DNA from: Bondarzewia mesenterica
Taxonomy: Eukaryota > Basidiomycota > Agaricomycetes > Russulales > Bondarzewiaceae
DNA length: 40,003 bases
Direction: 5' to 3'
Assembly (NCBI GenBank): GCA_004802705.1
Contig: SGPL01000312.1
Coordinates: 1 to 40,003, forward strand
Below are positions 1 to 11,958 of this stretch, piece by piece (positions within the stretch are counted from its first letter, which is position 1; every line of letters begins with the position of its first letter). Below the pieces are notes generated by a model. The model worked only from the letters and a program-made list of their open reading frames with translations, was not told where the DNA came from and did not search any database. A program made the translations under genes and the position numbers.

Positions 1-773
1 CTATATTGGGCAAATATTGATAGAACCCAATTGTTTTTCCCCATTCGCATGGAATTCACAAGACTTGTAATGAGGTTCAAACTCTTTCAGTGACTCAAAA
101 TTGTCCCGATAAGTATGGCAACACTTTTCCAGACATTATCTCGTCCGTCGTTATGATATTCCCCGGTAACGTCGTGACAATTCAGGTGAGGTGTGACAAG
201 TTTCACAAGGCACGGAGACTTTTCCTGATGGCCCGGGTGGGCGCCGCAGATGAGCGCCTTGCTATACCGTCACTGCATTAAGTATGTTGAATCACTTCCC
301 GCCGCCGACTCTACATGACTACCACAGACTCCTACTGACGCAATGACCTCGTAGCTATTTCAAGTCCCATGCTCAAGTTTAGGGCATGCAAAAGTCATCA
401 GGCGAAGTCCTCGAGCAACCGCCCTGCCTTGTGTCGATTCATATCATGATCTATATGCACTTTGACTCCCTTGACCCACTATCGTTCCGGCCCCCAATTT
501 GGAGACTCACTCAGCAACATGCATTCAAAAATACCTCCAACCGACTTCCTAACGGCTTTGTATGTAAGGATCAGGTCTTTCTGTCAGTAGTCACTGCAAA
601 GTGAGACGGTCACAAGGGCGTCCATACCCTCGTTGACAGACATCGGCGCCGGGATGGTTGAAGGGACTCCGACATTGTCGGTTGATGATTGCAATCTACA
701 AAGGAAAGGGGGCGTGCATATAAGAAGCACATTCATCTGAGATCTTTGCAGCTAAGCCTCATCCCTGCCAAAC
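1..773. other. Left-edge region without a recognised gene
   Basis: I see no supportable gene here. The open frames are short, have no recognisable motifs and lack a coherent exon series. The right end is the promoter and leader of the aldo-keto reductase gene. Confidence 0.5.
719..724 (+). promoter_or_regulatory. TATA-like box upstream of the aldo-keto reductase
   Basis: The hexamer TATAAG lies about 50 bp upstream of the ATG at 774, a usual distance for a fungal core promoter. This is a sequence match only. Confidence 0.35.
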
Positions 774-2280
<1,507 letters not shown>

Positions 2281-2819
2281 TATGTTCAGAGGCGAAAGGA
2301 AAAATGGCGTTTACATATGATTGACGCCGCTGCGCCAGCCGAAGATACATTGTCCGTAGATGATTCACGACCAGAAATGACAACCCAGGATTGTTCTGCA
2401 CGCAGTTTACCTGGAAGAATACTGACCAGTCAGCGCTTCAGTATTGAGATTCGTCATAAATACGGTCGTAGTAGACGTACCCTTCGACTAAGTTCGCCGC
2501 TGAAGCGCTGAGAGTCAGGACTGGTGGATAGGCACATTTGCAGAACTAAAAAAAAAGCTGAGCTGTCACAAATTGAGTAAGAGCATATCTCTTGATTTGA
2601 GAACACTCACGCGACAACCACGATCGTAGGACGAGTCTTTCCTGGTCGCCTCGTCTGCAGACGCGACGCAAAGTACCCCACGACGGCGCCAAAGCAAATA
2701 TGGGCGCGTGACGTCACGCGTTTTGGTGACCGTCGCGTTCAAATCGGCCCTTCCATTTCGGCAGGACACCACCACAAACAAAAACCTCACAGTCCTCTAT
2801 TCTCTCTCATTCATCCGAT
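2281..2819. other. Intergenic region and RFC5 promoter
   Basis: No gene is seen. The right half is the promoter of the RFC5-type gene and holds a perfect 16-bp palindrome (separate entry). A decayed frame at 2317-2511 has no recognisable motif. Confidence 0.5.
2705..2720. promoter_or_regulatory. Perfect palindrome with CRE and MluI-box elements
   Basis: CGCGTGACGTCACGCG is its own reverse complement. The centre TGACGTCA is a CRE/bZIP site, and the right flank makes ACGCGT at 2716-2721, the MluI cell-cycle box that drives G1/S transcription of replication genes in yeasts. It lies about 100 bp upstream of the RFC5 start codon. A role in cell-cycle or bZIP control is inferred. Confidence 0.5.
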
Positions 2820-4634
2820 ATGTCTCTCTGGGTTGATCTTGTATGATTCTCTGAACAGACTTTTGCTGAATGATTTTTGTTGACTTCTCATCATCAGTAC
2901 CGTCCTAGAACACTCAATGACCTACACTACCATGATGGCCTCTCAACCCGGCTTAAATCACTTGTCAGCGCCCCATGCTCACTCTCATCTCACCTTTCAA
3001 ATTGTTGATAAACGAGTATGTGAACTAGGCTTCGTCAGGCGACTTTCCACACATGCTTTTCTACGGGCCTTCAGGCGCGGGGAAGAAAACGCGCATTGCA
3101 GCTACGTTGAGGCAGTTATTTGGCAGTGGAGTGGAAAAGGTGCTCCACTCTCCTCTGCGTCCAGAACTATTAAACTGAACCGGGCGTGCTCGTATCTCTG
3201 TGACAGCTGAAAATTGATCAACGCGTCTTCCTCACACCGTCGAAACGGAAGCTCGACGTGAACGTCGTGCAGAGCAATTATCACATTGAGTTGACTCCCA
3301 GGTTCGGCGCTCTCTCCAAGACGTGTGATGTCTCGTCACACGGATTTAAGCTGACGATGGCGTGTAATCAGTGAAGTTGGGAATTACGATCGAGTGGTCA
3401 TCCAAGAGATCTTGAAAGAGATCGCGCAGACACAACAGGTGGATCTCAGTGCACGGCAGAGGTTCAAAGGTCTGCTCATTTCCTCCCCTCTTGCCACCCT
3501 CCCCTCTCTTCATCACGCCAGCCATGTGGTGCCCGTCGTACATGCGCTGACTGATGGCATCCAGTCGTCGTAATCAACGAAGCAGACTCCCTCTCGCGCG
3601 ACGCGCAAGCGGCATTGCGTCGGACAATGGAGAAATACATGTCCAACTTGCGTATCGTTCTCTGCGCCAATAGCACGAGTCGGCTCATTGCACCCATCAA
3701 GAGTCGGTGTCTGCTTATGCGGGTTGCTGCCCCAACCCAAAAGGAGGTACGCGCTTTCTTCCCTTCTCTCTCCATGGCATGTATCTAATGACCTGAATTC
3801 CTCTTTCTCTGCTTGACGAACATGTATTTTTCATCTTTTCCATCTTATCGTTCTACAGATGCGGGCGGTGCTCAAGCACGTCGCAGAGTGCGCCGGAATA
3901 CCGTCGATACCACATGAAGTAGCAGACGAAATCATTGAAGATGCCAACGGAAACATGCGTAAAGCGATTCTCGTCTTAGAGGCGCTTAAGATGCAAACGT
4001 GCGTCCCATTCTCAACCCCTCTCATCCATTCTCCCCTTTGTTCTTATTTCCCTCGCGATGTTGATTGCTGTTGCAGACCGCATTTCTCCGGGCCCCTGAC
4101 CATCGCCAAACCTGACTGGGAAACTTACTGCCTCAAAGTCGCGGACATGATCATCAGCGAGCAATCCCCGCAGCGGGTGATGGACGTCCGTGTCAAGTTG
4201 TACGAGTTGCTCAGTCACTGTATACCGCCGACCATCATTCTCAAGGTATGTGAAGCCTCCATTGTTGACTCAGAGTCAGTGAGGGGCGTGCTGATGATGC
4301 GGGGGATGTGTCGTGTAGACTGTCGCGGATGGAGTGGTGGCGCGTGTGGATGAGGGCCTGAAGGCGGATATCATGCATTGGGCCGCGATATATGTAAGTC
4401 TTGTCATCTTCATATGCTCAGGAATTCTAGGTTTTACGTGTTCGTGAACTTAGGAAACGCGGATGCGGTTAGGCAACAAAAAGATTTATCATCTTGAGGC
4501 CTGGGTGGTGAAAGTGATGTCGTTGTACAAGGTACGCCCGCAATCTGCGTCTGGCATGTCTTGCAAATGACTGATCGTTAATTGCCACGTAGCATTTCTT
4601 CTACGGCATCGATATGTCAGAGTTCGATGATTGA
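2820..4634 (+). CDS. RFC5: Replication factor C subunit 5 (clamp loader; human RFC3 orthologue)
   Basis: Small AAA+ subunit of the RFC clamp loader, which opens PCNA and loads it onto primed DNA in the nucleus. Eleven exons: 2820-2840, 2898-2963, 3029-3139, 3207-3301, 3372-3469, 3565-3746, 3859-3998, 4077-4245, 4319-4393, 4454-4531, 4593-4634; 358 residues, matching yeast Rfc5 and human RFC3. The N-terminus MSLWVD and YRPRTL are family hallmarks. Walker A reads [10 protein letters not shown]; other marks are [27 protein letters not shown], the arginine-finger-region motif I-K-SRC and DANGNMRKA. The Walker B-like NEAD in place of DEAD/DExH fits the Rfc5 subunit, not Rfc2-4. The third exon uses acceptor AG at 3027-3028; the later AG would lose the frame. 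The gene is intact. Confidence 0.95.
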
Positions 4635-4763
4635 GTGTGACCGTTCCATTTCCCTGGCTTACTTCTCATGCTATGTAGAGTATCTAAATCACTGTATCGT
4701 TTATTGCATGCATTTCTATTCGACCGATGAATATCTACGAGCGCGGTGCGGGAATATACATCA

Positions 4764-5736
4764 TCAGGACTCGTCATTGTACTCTTCATCAACTGCCTTC
4801 AAGAAATTCAGCATCTGCAGCGGCATGTCAATGGACGGTCTAGTGGAACGAGGAGAACGAGCGTACCAACTGATGACGCTTCTCCGCGAGTATTTTGCCT
4901 GGCTCAGTCTTCATGCGTTCGTGGATGTGGAGGAGTTTATCGTGGAAATGTTGTATGGCCGTTTCTGAATGGATCGGGTCGCCTTCTGGGGCGTGTAAGA
5001 CGCTGAAATATCCCGAACGAAATCAGTCGTAAGCGCTGGTGGGGAACGATGGATACGCACCGATTCGTTGCAGAGCTGAAAGCTGAACAACGCATGATAC
5101 CTACATCATGACGGGTCACCACGTCAAGCTGGATTCCAAGAAAAGTCGAGAAAAAACTAACCAAACGCGCCAATCGCATCCAGCCTGTCGGCATCCTGAA
5201 CGCAATGGAGCTCCAAACAGCTTTCGTGCCATGCTCCCCACGCGCCCTCCTTCCTCAATTTCTTCTCCGTCGTCCAACTGACGTTCTCCACGATTCGTGC
5301 GATGGTCTTCGCGCGTCCGTCGGCGACGAGGTTGATGGATGGCGCGAGGGGGAGGAGGGATTGGAAGAAGGGGAGGAAGTAGGCGTAAGGGTCGGAGGAA
5401 ATGTCGGGTGGGACGTATTTTTTTGTCCAACACGTCGTGCAGGAGGGCGGAGAGTTCTATGGTCAGTAGGTCTGGGGACGCGGATCCGGATTCAGATTCG
5501 GAACTAGAGCAAAGTGCGCGCGCGAGATGGAGGGCGGTTTTGCGGACGCGTCGGACTGGATTATGAGAGTCGTTTATGATTTAGGAGAGCTGCTTGGATG
5601 CGGCGGGGGTGGACACACCGTGATAGGCATCGTGCGACGGGTCATAACGCACCATGGTCTCCTCCATGAGCTTTTCTGCTGCACGTATGACAGCAGCCTC
5701 ATCAGGAGAGGGATAAAGTGCTATTGATATGGCCAT
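4764..5736 (-). CDS. HD-domain metal-dependent phosphohydrolase, one frame error
   Basis: Member of the HD hydrolase group that includes bacterial YedJ/YpgQ, several of which hydrolyse nucleotide pyrophosphates; the substrate here is unknown. Exons, downward: 5736-5619, 5555-5162, 5100-5061, 5002-4867, 4814-4764; about 245 residues. The metal ligands are visible: the first His in DAYHVRRV (near residue 39), the HD pair in ALLHDV (79-80), and the late Asp in DADRLDAIGAFG. The C-terminus SETAIQHFHDKLLHI, AEKRHQLMLNFL is typical of the family. An A7 run in the coding strand (5418-5424) adds one base: both flanks are clearly coding but in different frames. An A6 run would restore 738 nt. It shares a divergent intergenic region with the ZIP gene. 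Confidence 0.85.
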
Positions 5737-6817
5737 CGCTGTTGTCCGTCAAGAGCACCAACCTACAAAGTTAAGTACTGGAAGCATTGTCGTACGTACT
5801 TATTCTGTGCCTCGCTACAGTGCGGTGTGATGCACGCTGAGGCAACGGTGACTATTCGATCGGAGTCCGAACCTCTGCCATAAGTGCTCGAGCGATTTGC
5901 GACTTTTGTTCTTTTCCAATTTTACCTCGCAACACAGACAGGCTTGTCGCTTGACTGTGGAGGTTTATTTCTCTCTTGCTACCACGACAGCTCAAAGGCC
6001 GCGAGGCTCACACCGCACAAGACGTCTTGCACGTCTTTTTTTGTGAGCGGGCCAAGGTCTGAGTATACTTGTCCTCATTCATCGGTTCTAGCAGGATCAA
6101 GCCTTAACGGGCTCTGCAGCGTACCAGTGATTACCACGACCAATGGCCCATCATAACCCAGAGATCTTATGTTCTACCTGCCTAGCTGGTGGGTGTGTGC
6201 ATAGGGGAGGGGGGCCAGGATCAGATGAAATGCATTGCGAGGATTGGGCACACTGCGGACCGACGCAACTCCCCCACAGACCTGTCCGTTATCGCGTCGA
6301 GCATCTCTTGATTGAACAAGAGTAGGACCGGTCTCTCCTTGTCAGACTTGGGTGCTCATCGTCGGCTGTCTTGCCTCCGATTGAAATGGAGGGACGTACG
6401 AGGCGGACATCGGGGTCTATGGGGTGATGTGCTGAGGGTTTGTGTCCTTGAGTGCACTTCGCGGCTCGTGGATTTTTTCTTCTGCCTTCGGGGTGGAGAT
6501 GCCATGAAACTCGATTCAGACTACTCTTGGGCTGTCGTTTCCGTTCTAATTTTTCCCTCTTTCACTCTTTGGAGTGATCCTTTTACTGCAATGTATGTTC
6601 ACATTCATGACTATTATATATTGTACATTTTTAAAACAACAATTGGCACAATTCACGAGTATACTGCACCGCTCGTTACTGTTGACATTGATGAAGAGTT
6701 AAAACAAAGACCTACAGAGATGGTCGGAGATAGCCTGACGCTTGACGCGCTGATAAGATAAGTTACGCCTCGGACACTGCCGCATCAACGCCGTTGCCCT
6801 CTCCCAACACACTTTCA
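5737..6817. other. 1.1-kb divergent intergenic region, no recognised gene
   Basis: This lies between the starts of the HD hydrolase (-) and the ZIP transporter (+), so it must contain both promoters. Open frames at 5884-6156 and 6312-6761 (+) are cysteine-containing but show no consistent domain, splice pattern or conserved motif. Confidence 0.45.
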
Positions 6818-9305
6818 ATGGCAGCTAGAAACAAACGCATCCATTCCGCTCTTTTTCTCATCTCGATCATAGGCTTTCTGGGACGTGCGACCGCCGAAGT
6901 TGTTACCATCCGGGTCCGTTTCCCACAGCTTGAATTCTTGCTCACGCACGCTTTGCTGACGCCCACGTGAACGCAATTCCCGTACATATTTTCTTTGGTT
7001 CTTCCGTTCTGGACTCGCCACCTGCATATTTGATATTGACTGTGCACTTGCTGTAACAATGTCGATGGTAATCACGGTGCGTTTTACCAGAACGATGATG
7101 TCGCGCAATGCGACGCCGTGCAGCGGCTGTCGAAATTGAAAGAGGTCATCGCAGGCGATGAGTCTCCTGTGTTGCGGCAGGTGTTTTCGTGGTTGTTCCC
7201 GTTCGGGCCTGGCTGGAATTCCGGTGAGCAGACACGACGCGACTGTATGGTTTTGGTGTGGATAGGGTATGGAATTGACGCGCCTGTGCGCTGGCAGTTT
7301 TGGGGACATTCTATATCAGCTCGTTTGTGTCTTTCTTGATGTCTGCGCACGCGTTTTTGAAGCTTACGATGGCTTTCTGGGGGTTTTTTTTTTGTCAGTG
7401 TACCTAACTTCATACTGGTCTTCATCCCGGCCCAAATCAACCGGAACACGCTCAACACCATGACTGCTTTCGCCGTGCGTTCCTCATCTCACCCTCCCCC
7501 CTAAATAATGTACCGAAGCCGGTTGCAGACTGGGGGCCTTCTCTCTGACGTATTTCTCCACCTCGTACCTCACTCTTTTATGGGCGAGCACCAAGACGGT
7601 GCCGTCCATTTCGTAATGGTGGAAGAAAAACGCAACATCCTCGTTGGGTGCGCACGTCCCTTCCGTGTCCTTCCCTCCCCTTCCCACCTTCTCTGCGTTC
7701 GATCAGAAAAAAAGGATGATGAGACATGATACTAACCGATGCACGTTCATGTCCAGACTGGGAATTTTCGTTGGCTTTGCCTCTTTCTTCGTCATGGAGA
7801 AGACACTCCGCGTTTTGGGTGGTGAGGATGGGCATTCACACGAGCACGAGCACGAACATGGGCACGAACGCGCAGGCGCGTCTGCTCATTCGTCCGGCGT
7901 AGCCGACCAGAATATAGATGGACTACGCGCCCGTACTACCACCGCAGAAAAGCCAAACGGAATCACACCATCGAGCGCCGAAACCGAAGAGGAAGAGAAG
8001 CACGCTCAGTCGTCAAAATTATCAGCTTATCTTAATCTGTTCGGTGACTTTGTTCACAACATGTAAGATTCGCTCTGGGTATTTTGCTCTCTTTCCGACT
8101 GATGTGTTTTAATTTTCATAGCACGGACGGTCTCGCGTACCAAAATTTCCATTGAATAGGTCTCATGTGATGCTAATGGCTTGAGCAGGATGGCGGCTTC
8201 ATTTTATTCGAGTCCCCTCATCGGCGCGACGACCACGCTCGCCTGCTTCGCACATGAAATCCCGCATGAGATCGCGGACTACAGCATCCTCATCCGAAGC
8301 GGCTTTACCAAAAAGCAGGCCATGCAGTCGCAGTTCCTTACGGCAGTGGGCGCGTTTGTGAGTCAAGGCATCTTTTCACGTACCCACGCACAGACAGGAG
8401 AGTACACATAAATATGCGATCATGCACGTTTGTGTGCGGGCTTGTTAAACCCTTCTTCCTCCGTGTCAAAAGTGACGTACTTCCTCGGATGAATCCCTGA
8501 TCTGCCCTTTTTTTTCTTTTGTTGTTTTGGTGGCATCACGCTCCTTTCGGTCCGTGCAGGTCGGGTGAGTCGTCCGAGTTTTTCATTCCTACGTGTACGT
8601 GCCAATCAACGGCGATACTCATCTAGGACATTTATGGGTATCGCTGTGCACAACCTCTCGACGTCTGGGAACGGTGGCGCAGACGACCTGTCGAATGACC
8701 TAGCCGCCGCCGTACGTCGGAGCGCTGCTGGCATCCTCGGCACCACCGTTCAATTAGCGGATCTCGTACGTCTCTTGCCTCCCGTGCATAGTGCCTTTTG
8801 AATACCTGTGCTGATGTATGGGCGCGCCCAGGTAATCCCATTCGTGGCAGGTGGTTTTATGTATATCGGAGCTGTGGCGGTTCTGCCAACGTGAGTGTCT
8901 TAATTTCCCTTATGTTCAGTCTATCTCCCCGTGCATCAAGACCGGCTTGATCGCTACGACGTGTCTTGTTTCTCCATTCATCATTAGATAAATATGGTGC
9001 TGATCGTGCTCTGATTGGCATGCTAGGCTGCTCGAAGAGAGCAAGAGCGGAAAACAAGCTCTCAGGGAGGTCCGTCACCTCATTGAATAAATTTCATGCT
9101 TGCGGCGCAACTGACTTACGGCTTGCATCACGTAGTTTGGCGCGATGGCGTTTGGTGTGCTGTGTATGTTCTTGGTCGCGTGAGTTCCCATCTTCCTTGA
9201 TTTGCGCGGCCGTCATGGCGGAACACTGTTATCGGTTAGACTGACGGGACCTTTATCGCGTTTTCGACGCTCGTATTGTTCCCCTTATGCAGGTGGAACG
9301 AGTAG
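6818..9305 (+). CDS. ZIP-family zinc transporter (Yke4/SLC39A7 type)
   Basis: Predicted endomembrane Zn2+ transporter. The clear part starts at 7091: exons 7091-7223, 7298-7328, 7399-7474, 7529-7647, 7757-8062, 8122-8136, 8189-8357, 8560-8564, 8627-8765, 8832-8890, 9027-9069, 9136-9179, 9293-9305 (383 residues). Marks are LGTFYIS, GGLLSDVFLHLVPH, a His-rich loop (HSHEHEHEHGHE near 7826-7860), the metal-site helix NITDGLAMAASF, CFAHEIPHEIADYS and GIAVHNLS. One exon is 15 nt and another only 5 nt (GTCGG); both are required to keep the conserved frame. The N-terminus is uncertain: an ATG at 6818 opens a good signal peptide (basic start, then ALFLISIIGFLG, cleavage near ATA), but its junction to 7091 is unresolved. 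The start is therefore tentative; the rest is firm. Confidence 0.88.
8560..8564 (+). other. Five-nucleotide microexon of the ZIP gene
   Basis: GTCGG is flanked by CAG upstream and by the donor GTGAGT downstream. Joining 8357 to 8560-8564 to 8627 gives AVGAF-VG-TFMGIAVHN, the expected ZIP helix. Joining 8357 straight to 8627 loses the frame. Confidence 0.7.
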
Positions 9306-10347
9306 TAGGCGGAGCACCAACATGTGCGGTCATCAGTTGTGCCTGTTTGCATCGTGGTGTATTTATTTTGGATTGGGCAATACAGGACTTTTCCTCGTTT
9401 GTGTTTCGGGTGACATGGATGCCATGCTGTCATGCTTCTGTATCGATGCTCGATAGGGCTGCGACGGTCGTCGGATGAGTTGGCCCGAGGATGTGAGGTG
9501 TGGGATGTGACTACGGACGCTTTTCGCGGCCGACAGCTCGTGGGGTGTAAGTAAGTATAGGCATCGGGTGATTAGTATGAGAAGCTGGTGCCTGCTTCGA
9601 GTTCTGTGAGTTCTTGGAGCTGTGGGAGAAGAATGAATTAATGAAGAGGCGCACGGGGTAAGAGAGAAAGTAAGAGAAAAGCGGGCAGGGACGGTGGGCG
9701 TCAAAAGGACATGGAGATGATGAGCCAGGTCATCGATCTTGTGAGAGGGGGGCGAACGTGCGTGTCCGCACTGGCTCGCCTCCGCCCGTCCGCCGTCCGG
9801 CACACAAGCGACTCGGAATTTTCAGCCACACGACCATTTTATCCTCAGCTTTGCTCCCTAATTCATTCGCTCTGTTCTCCCCCTCATCCCTTCGCAGCAC
9901 AACCCTTTTTTTCCCCACAATTTTTTTGTGCTCTAGTGTACTATCTACCGTGTATCGTGCGTGTCTTTTGTTCTCGATATTGCGTTGCTTGTCGCGATCT
10001 AGTCTCACCCAGCACATTCTCGAAACACAGGAGCTGCTCTCCCCCTCATCATACGCGCCTTAAAATCTCACCAGCGCACACCATTGCCCAGCATCCATCG
10101 CCTTGACAATATCCACCTGCCGTTCAGTTGTCCTCCGCACACGTCAGCCCCTCCGCATTACGTTTGCGCTCATCATTTAATTTGTCCGGCCCACGCGACA
10201 GTCACACACTCTGCCCAGCTCATGCAGTCATCTTGAACAACCTGCTTGCGTCGTCTGCCCAGCCAGTTGTTCAATTGCCGCTTTGTCCTCCTTTTTCTGT
10301 TTTTTGAATACAGTTGCGGTACGAGCATCGTACAAGTTTTTATCCTA
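9306..10347. other. Intergenic region between ZIP and Nudix genes
   Basis: I see no gene. The left part is presumably 3' UTR of the zinc transporter. From about 9800 to 10340 the plus strand is C/T-rich, typical of a fungal promoter and leader, here for the Nudix gene. The open frames of 130-150 codons lack motifs and reflect this base bias. Confidence 0.45.
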
Positions 10348-11047
10348 ATGGCGACAAAAGGCCGTTCGCAACCCCGAGTCGTGTGCTGTGCCATTCCTAT
10401 AGCGAGAGCCGCTGGGAAGGTCCTCGTCATCACCAGTCGCAAAAGGCCGGAAAATTGGGTTTGTGAGTCTCCGTTTGCTCTTCCATTTTCACCATCACCA
10501 TCACCATCACCATCATCATCACTCCCTATTTTTTCCGAGATTCTGCTTACCAAACTTTTACTGTTTTCTTGTCAATCTTCTGGGTGATGACCGCTGATTG
10601 CAATCTTTTTTTCGTCCTCGATCCATAAAAAATCCAGTGCCCAAAGGAGGCTGGGAGGCGACGGATGGTGTGCTGGAGGCAGCAGCCTCGCGAGAAGCCC
10701 TGGAAGAAGGTCTCATCCTTTGTCCCTCTATCCGTCCCCATCCATCCTAACATACCCCCCTCCCCGCCTCGCTTTACATGCCCATTGCATTTCATGTCCT
10801 ACGCCTTGTGTCTTTCCAACAGCCGGCGTCCGCGGTAGCATCACGCGCTTCGTCACCACAATCCCCCACCGCGTCGTCAACGTATCACTTCTACGAGCTC
10901 GATGTCGCGGCGCTTGACCAGGAATGGCTGGAGAGCAAGGAACGGAGAAGGGAATGGGTCGACTATGCCGAGGCGGTCCGGCGCGTGTCGTGGAAGCAAG
11001 AGCTTGCGCAGGGCCTTATGCTCTCATCCCTTGCACCTCGTCGGTAA
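10348..11047 (+). CDS. Nudix hydrolase, diphosphoinositol polyphosphate phosphohydrolase type, one frame error
   Basis: Likely orthologue of S. pombe Aps1 and yeast Ddp1, which hydrolyse diphosphoinositol polyphosphates and diadenosine polyphosphates. Exons: 10348-10462, 10638-10709, 10823-11047; about 136 residues. The N-terminus RVVCCAIPI, the segment ITSRKRPENWVLPKGGWE and the Nudix helix REALEEAGVRG are characteristic. Spacing between GG and REALEE matches yeast Ddp1 (one residue more than metazoan DIPPs), with Asp where the box usually has Glu. A run of five C at 10863-10867 breaks the frame: upstream reads ITRFVTTIP, downstream reads TASSTYHFYELDVAAL. Four C would give 411 nt. Read literally, the frame stops early and loses the last beta strand and helix. 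Confidence 0.85.
10488..10523. repeat. CAC/CAT trinucleotide microsatellite in a Nudix intron
   Basis: Tandem CAY units (alternating CAC and CAT, then CAT repeats) lie inside intron 1 (10463-10637) of the Nudix gene. They are non-coding in the splice model given. Confidence 0.6.
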
Positions 11048-11958
11048 CCTCGCGACCGCGCGCACGACAGGGGCGAGCATCGCATGCTTTCGCTCGGCCA
11101 GTACCACGGACGATCGATGCACTCCTTCGCCGCGCCCCGCGCGCTACCCTCTGCTTAATCACGCTCTCGACGACGCTCTTCGCACTTGCACAGCCAGTTG
11201 AACTCATCATCTATAGATTCCCAATCTCTCGCAGCCCGCATAACTTACTCGTCCTCACCTATATTTCGCTCGCTCGCTCGCTTCCGTCAAACCAATCCAG
11301 CTCTCAACGATTTATGTCGACATCAACGCGCCCCGATACCTTCGCACGTCCGTGGCCCACACACACCCCCAGCTCATCACTCTCATCGTCACTTTTTTTT
11401 CTTGGTCATATCAATTCGTCGATTGATTGTTCGTCCACCGTCCCCGTCTGTTTCGCGACGGGAGTGGTAATTGCAAGAGTGTTTGGTCATTATCCCGTCG
11501 ACCTCTGACATCGGACTTGCCAAGTTGGCGTTGCTCTTAGTAGACATCCTCGCATATTTTGTACAGCCTACCGAATTTCGATTACATTATCTTCTCTCGC
11601 AGGGCCCATCGTGCTCGCTCGGGTGCATACTTATCAGGTGCAAGTTTAGTGAGTCCTTAGCGGCGCAGATTATGAGTATCCGTGCGCACGGTTTCAGACG
11701 TGTCAAGCTTTGCACCCTAGCCAGTGCCATATGTATTGTGACTCTTGGTGAGAGATTATGATGTACCTTTGTCTGATTTTTTTAAAGGTACAGCTGTATG
11801 TTCCTGCCTGTCTCTGCATGTTTGAATTTGAGACAGTGGAAAATGGCTAGAGTATACATACGTCACTCAACTAGGGGCCGACCGGCATTTGCCGAAGACC
11901 ATGTATCCCCAGTGGCACTGTCGCTCTCGTTCTCCAAACTACTACATACTCACTCACC
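11048..11958. other. Intergenic region and promoter of the Rsm1-like gene
   Basis: No gene is recognised. Open frames of up to 194 codons at 10924-11508 overlap the Nudix 3' exon in another frame or lie in C/T-biased sequence. A short CGCT tandem repeat sits near 11268-11282. The leader just before 11959 is pyrimidine-rich. Confidence 0.45.

Noticed and set aside
5418..5424. Programmed frameshifting at the A7 runs in the HD hydrolase and Dss1 genes
   Set aside because: Both need a +1 shift, not the -1 shift of an A-AAA-AAA slippery heptamer. Similar errors at C5 and near CYP51, plus general low quality of the draft, make miscalls the simpler reading.
6815..7309. Minus-strand open frame of 164 codons
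   Set aside because: It is antisense to the start of the ZIP gene, has no recognisable motif, and the plus strand encodes conserved transporter sequence from 7091.
9363..9803. Minus-strand open frame of 146 codons
   Set aside because: Composition is biased (Ser, Thr, Pro, His), with no domain and no splice structure; it lies in the 3' flank of the ZIP gene.
10924..11508. Plus-strand open frame of 194 codons after the Nudix gene
   Set aside because: It reads the Nudix last exon in the wrong frame and continues into C/T-biased non-coding sequence without motifs.
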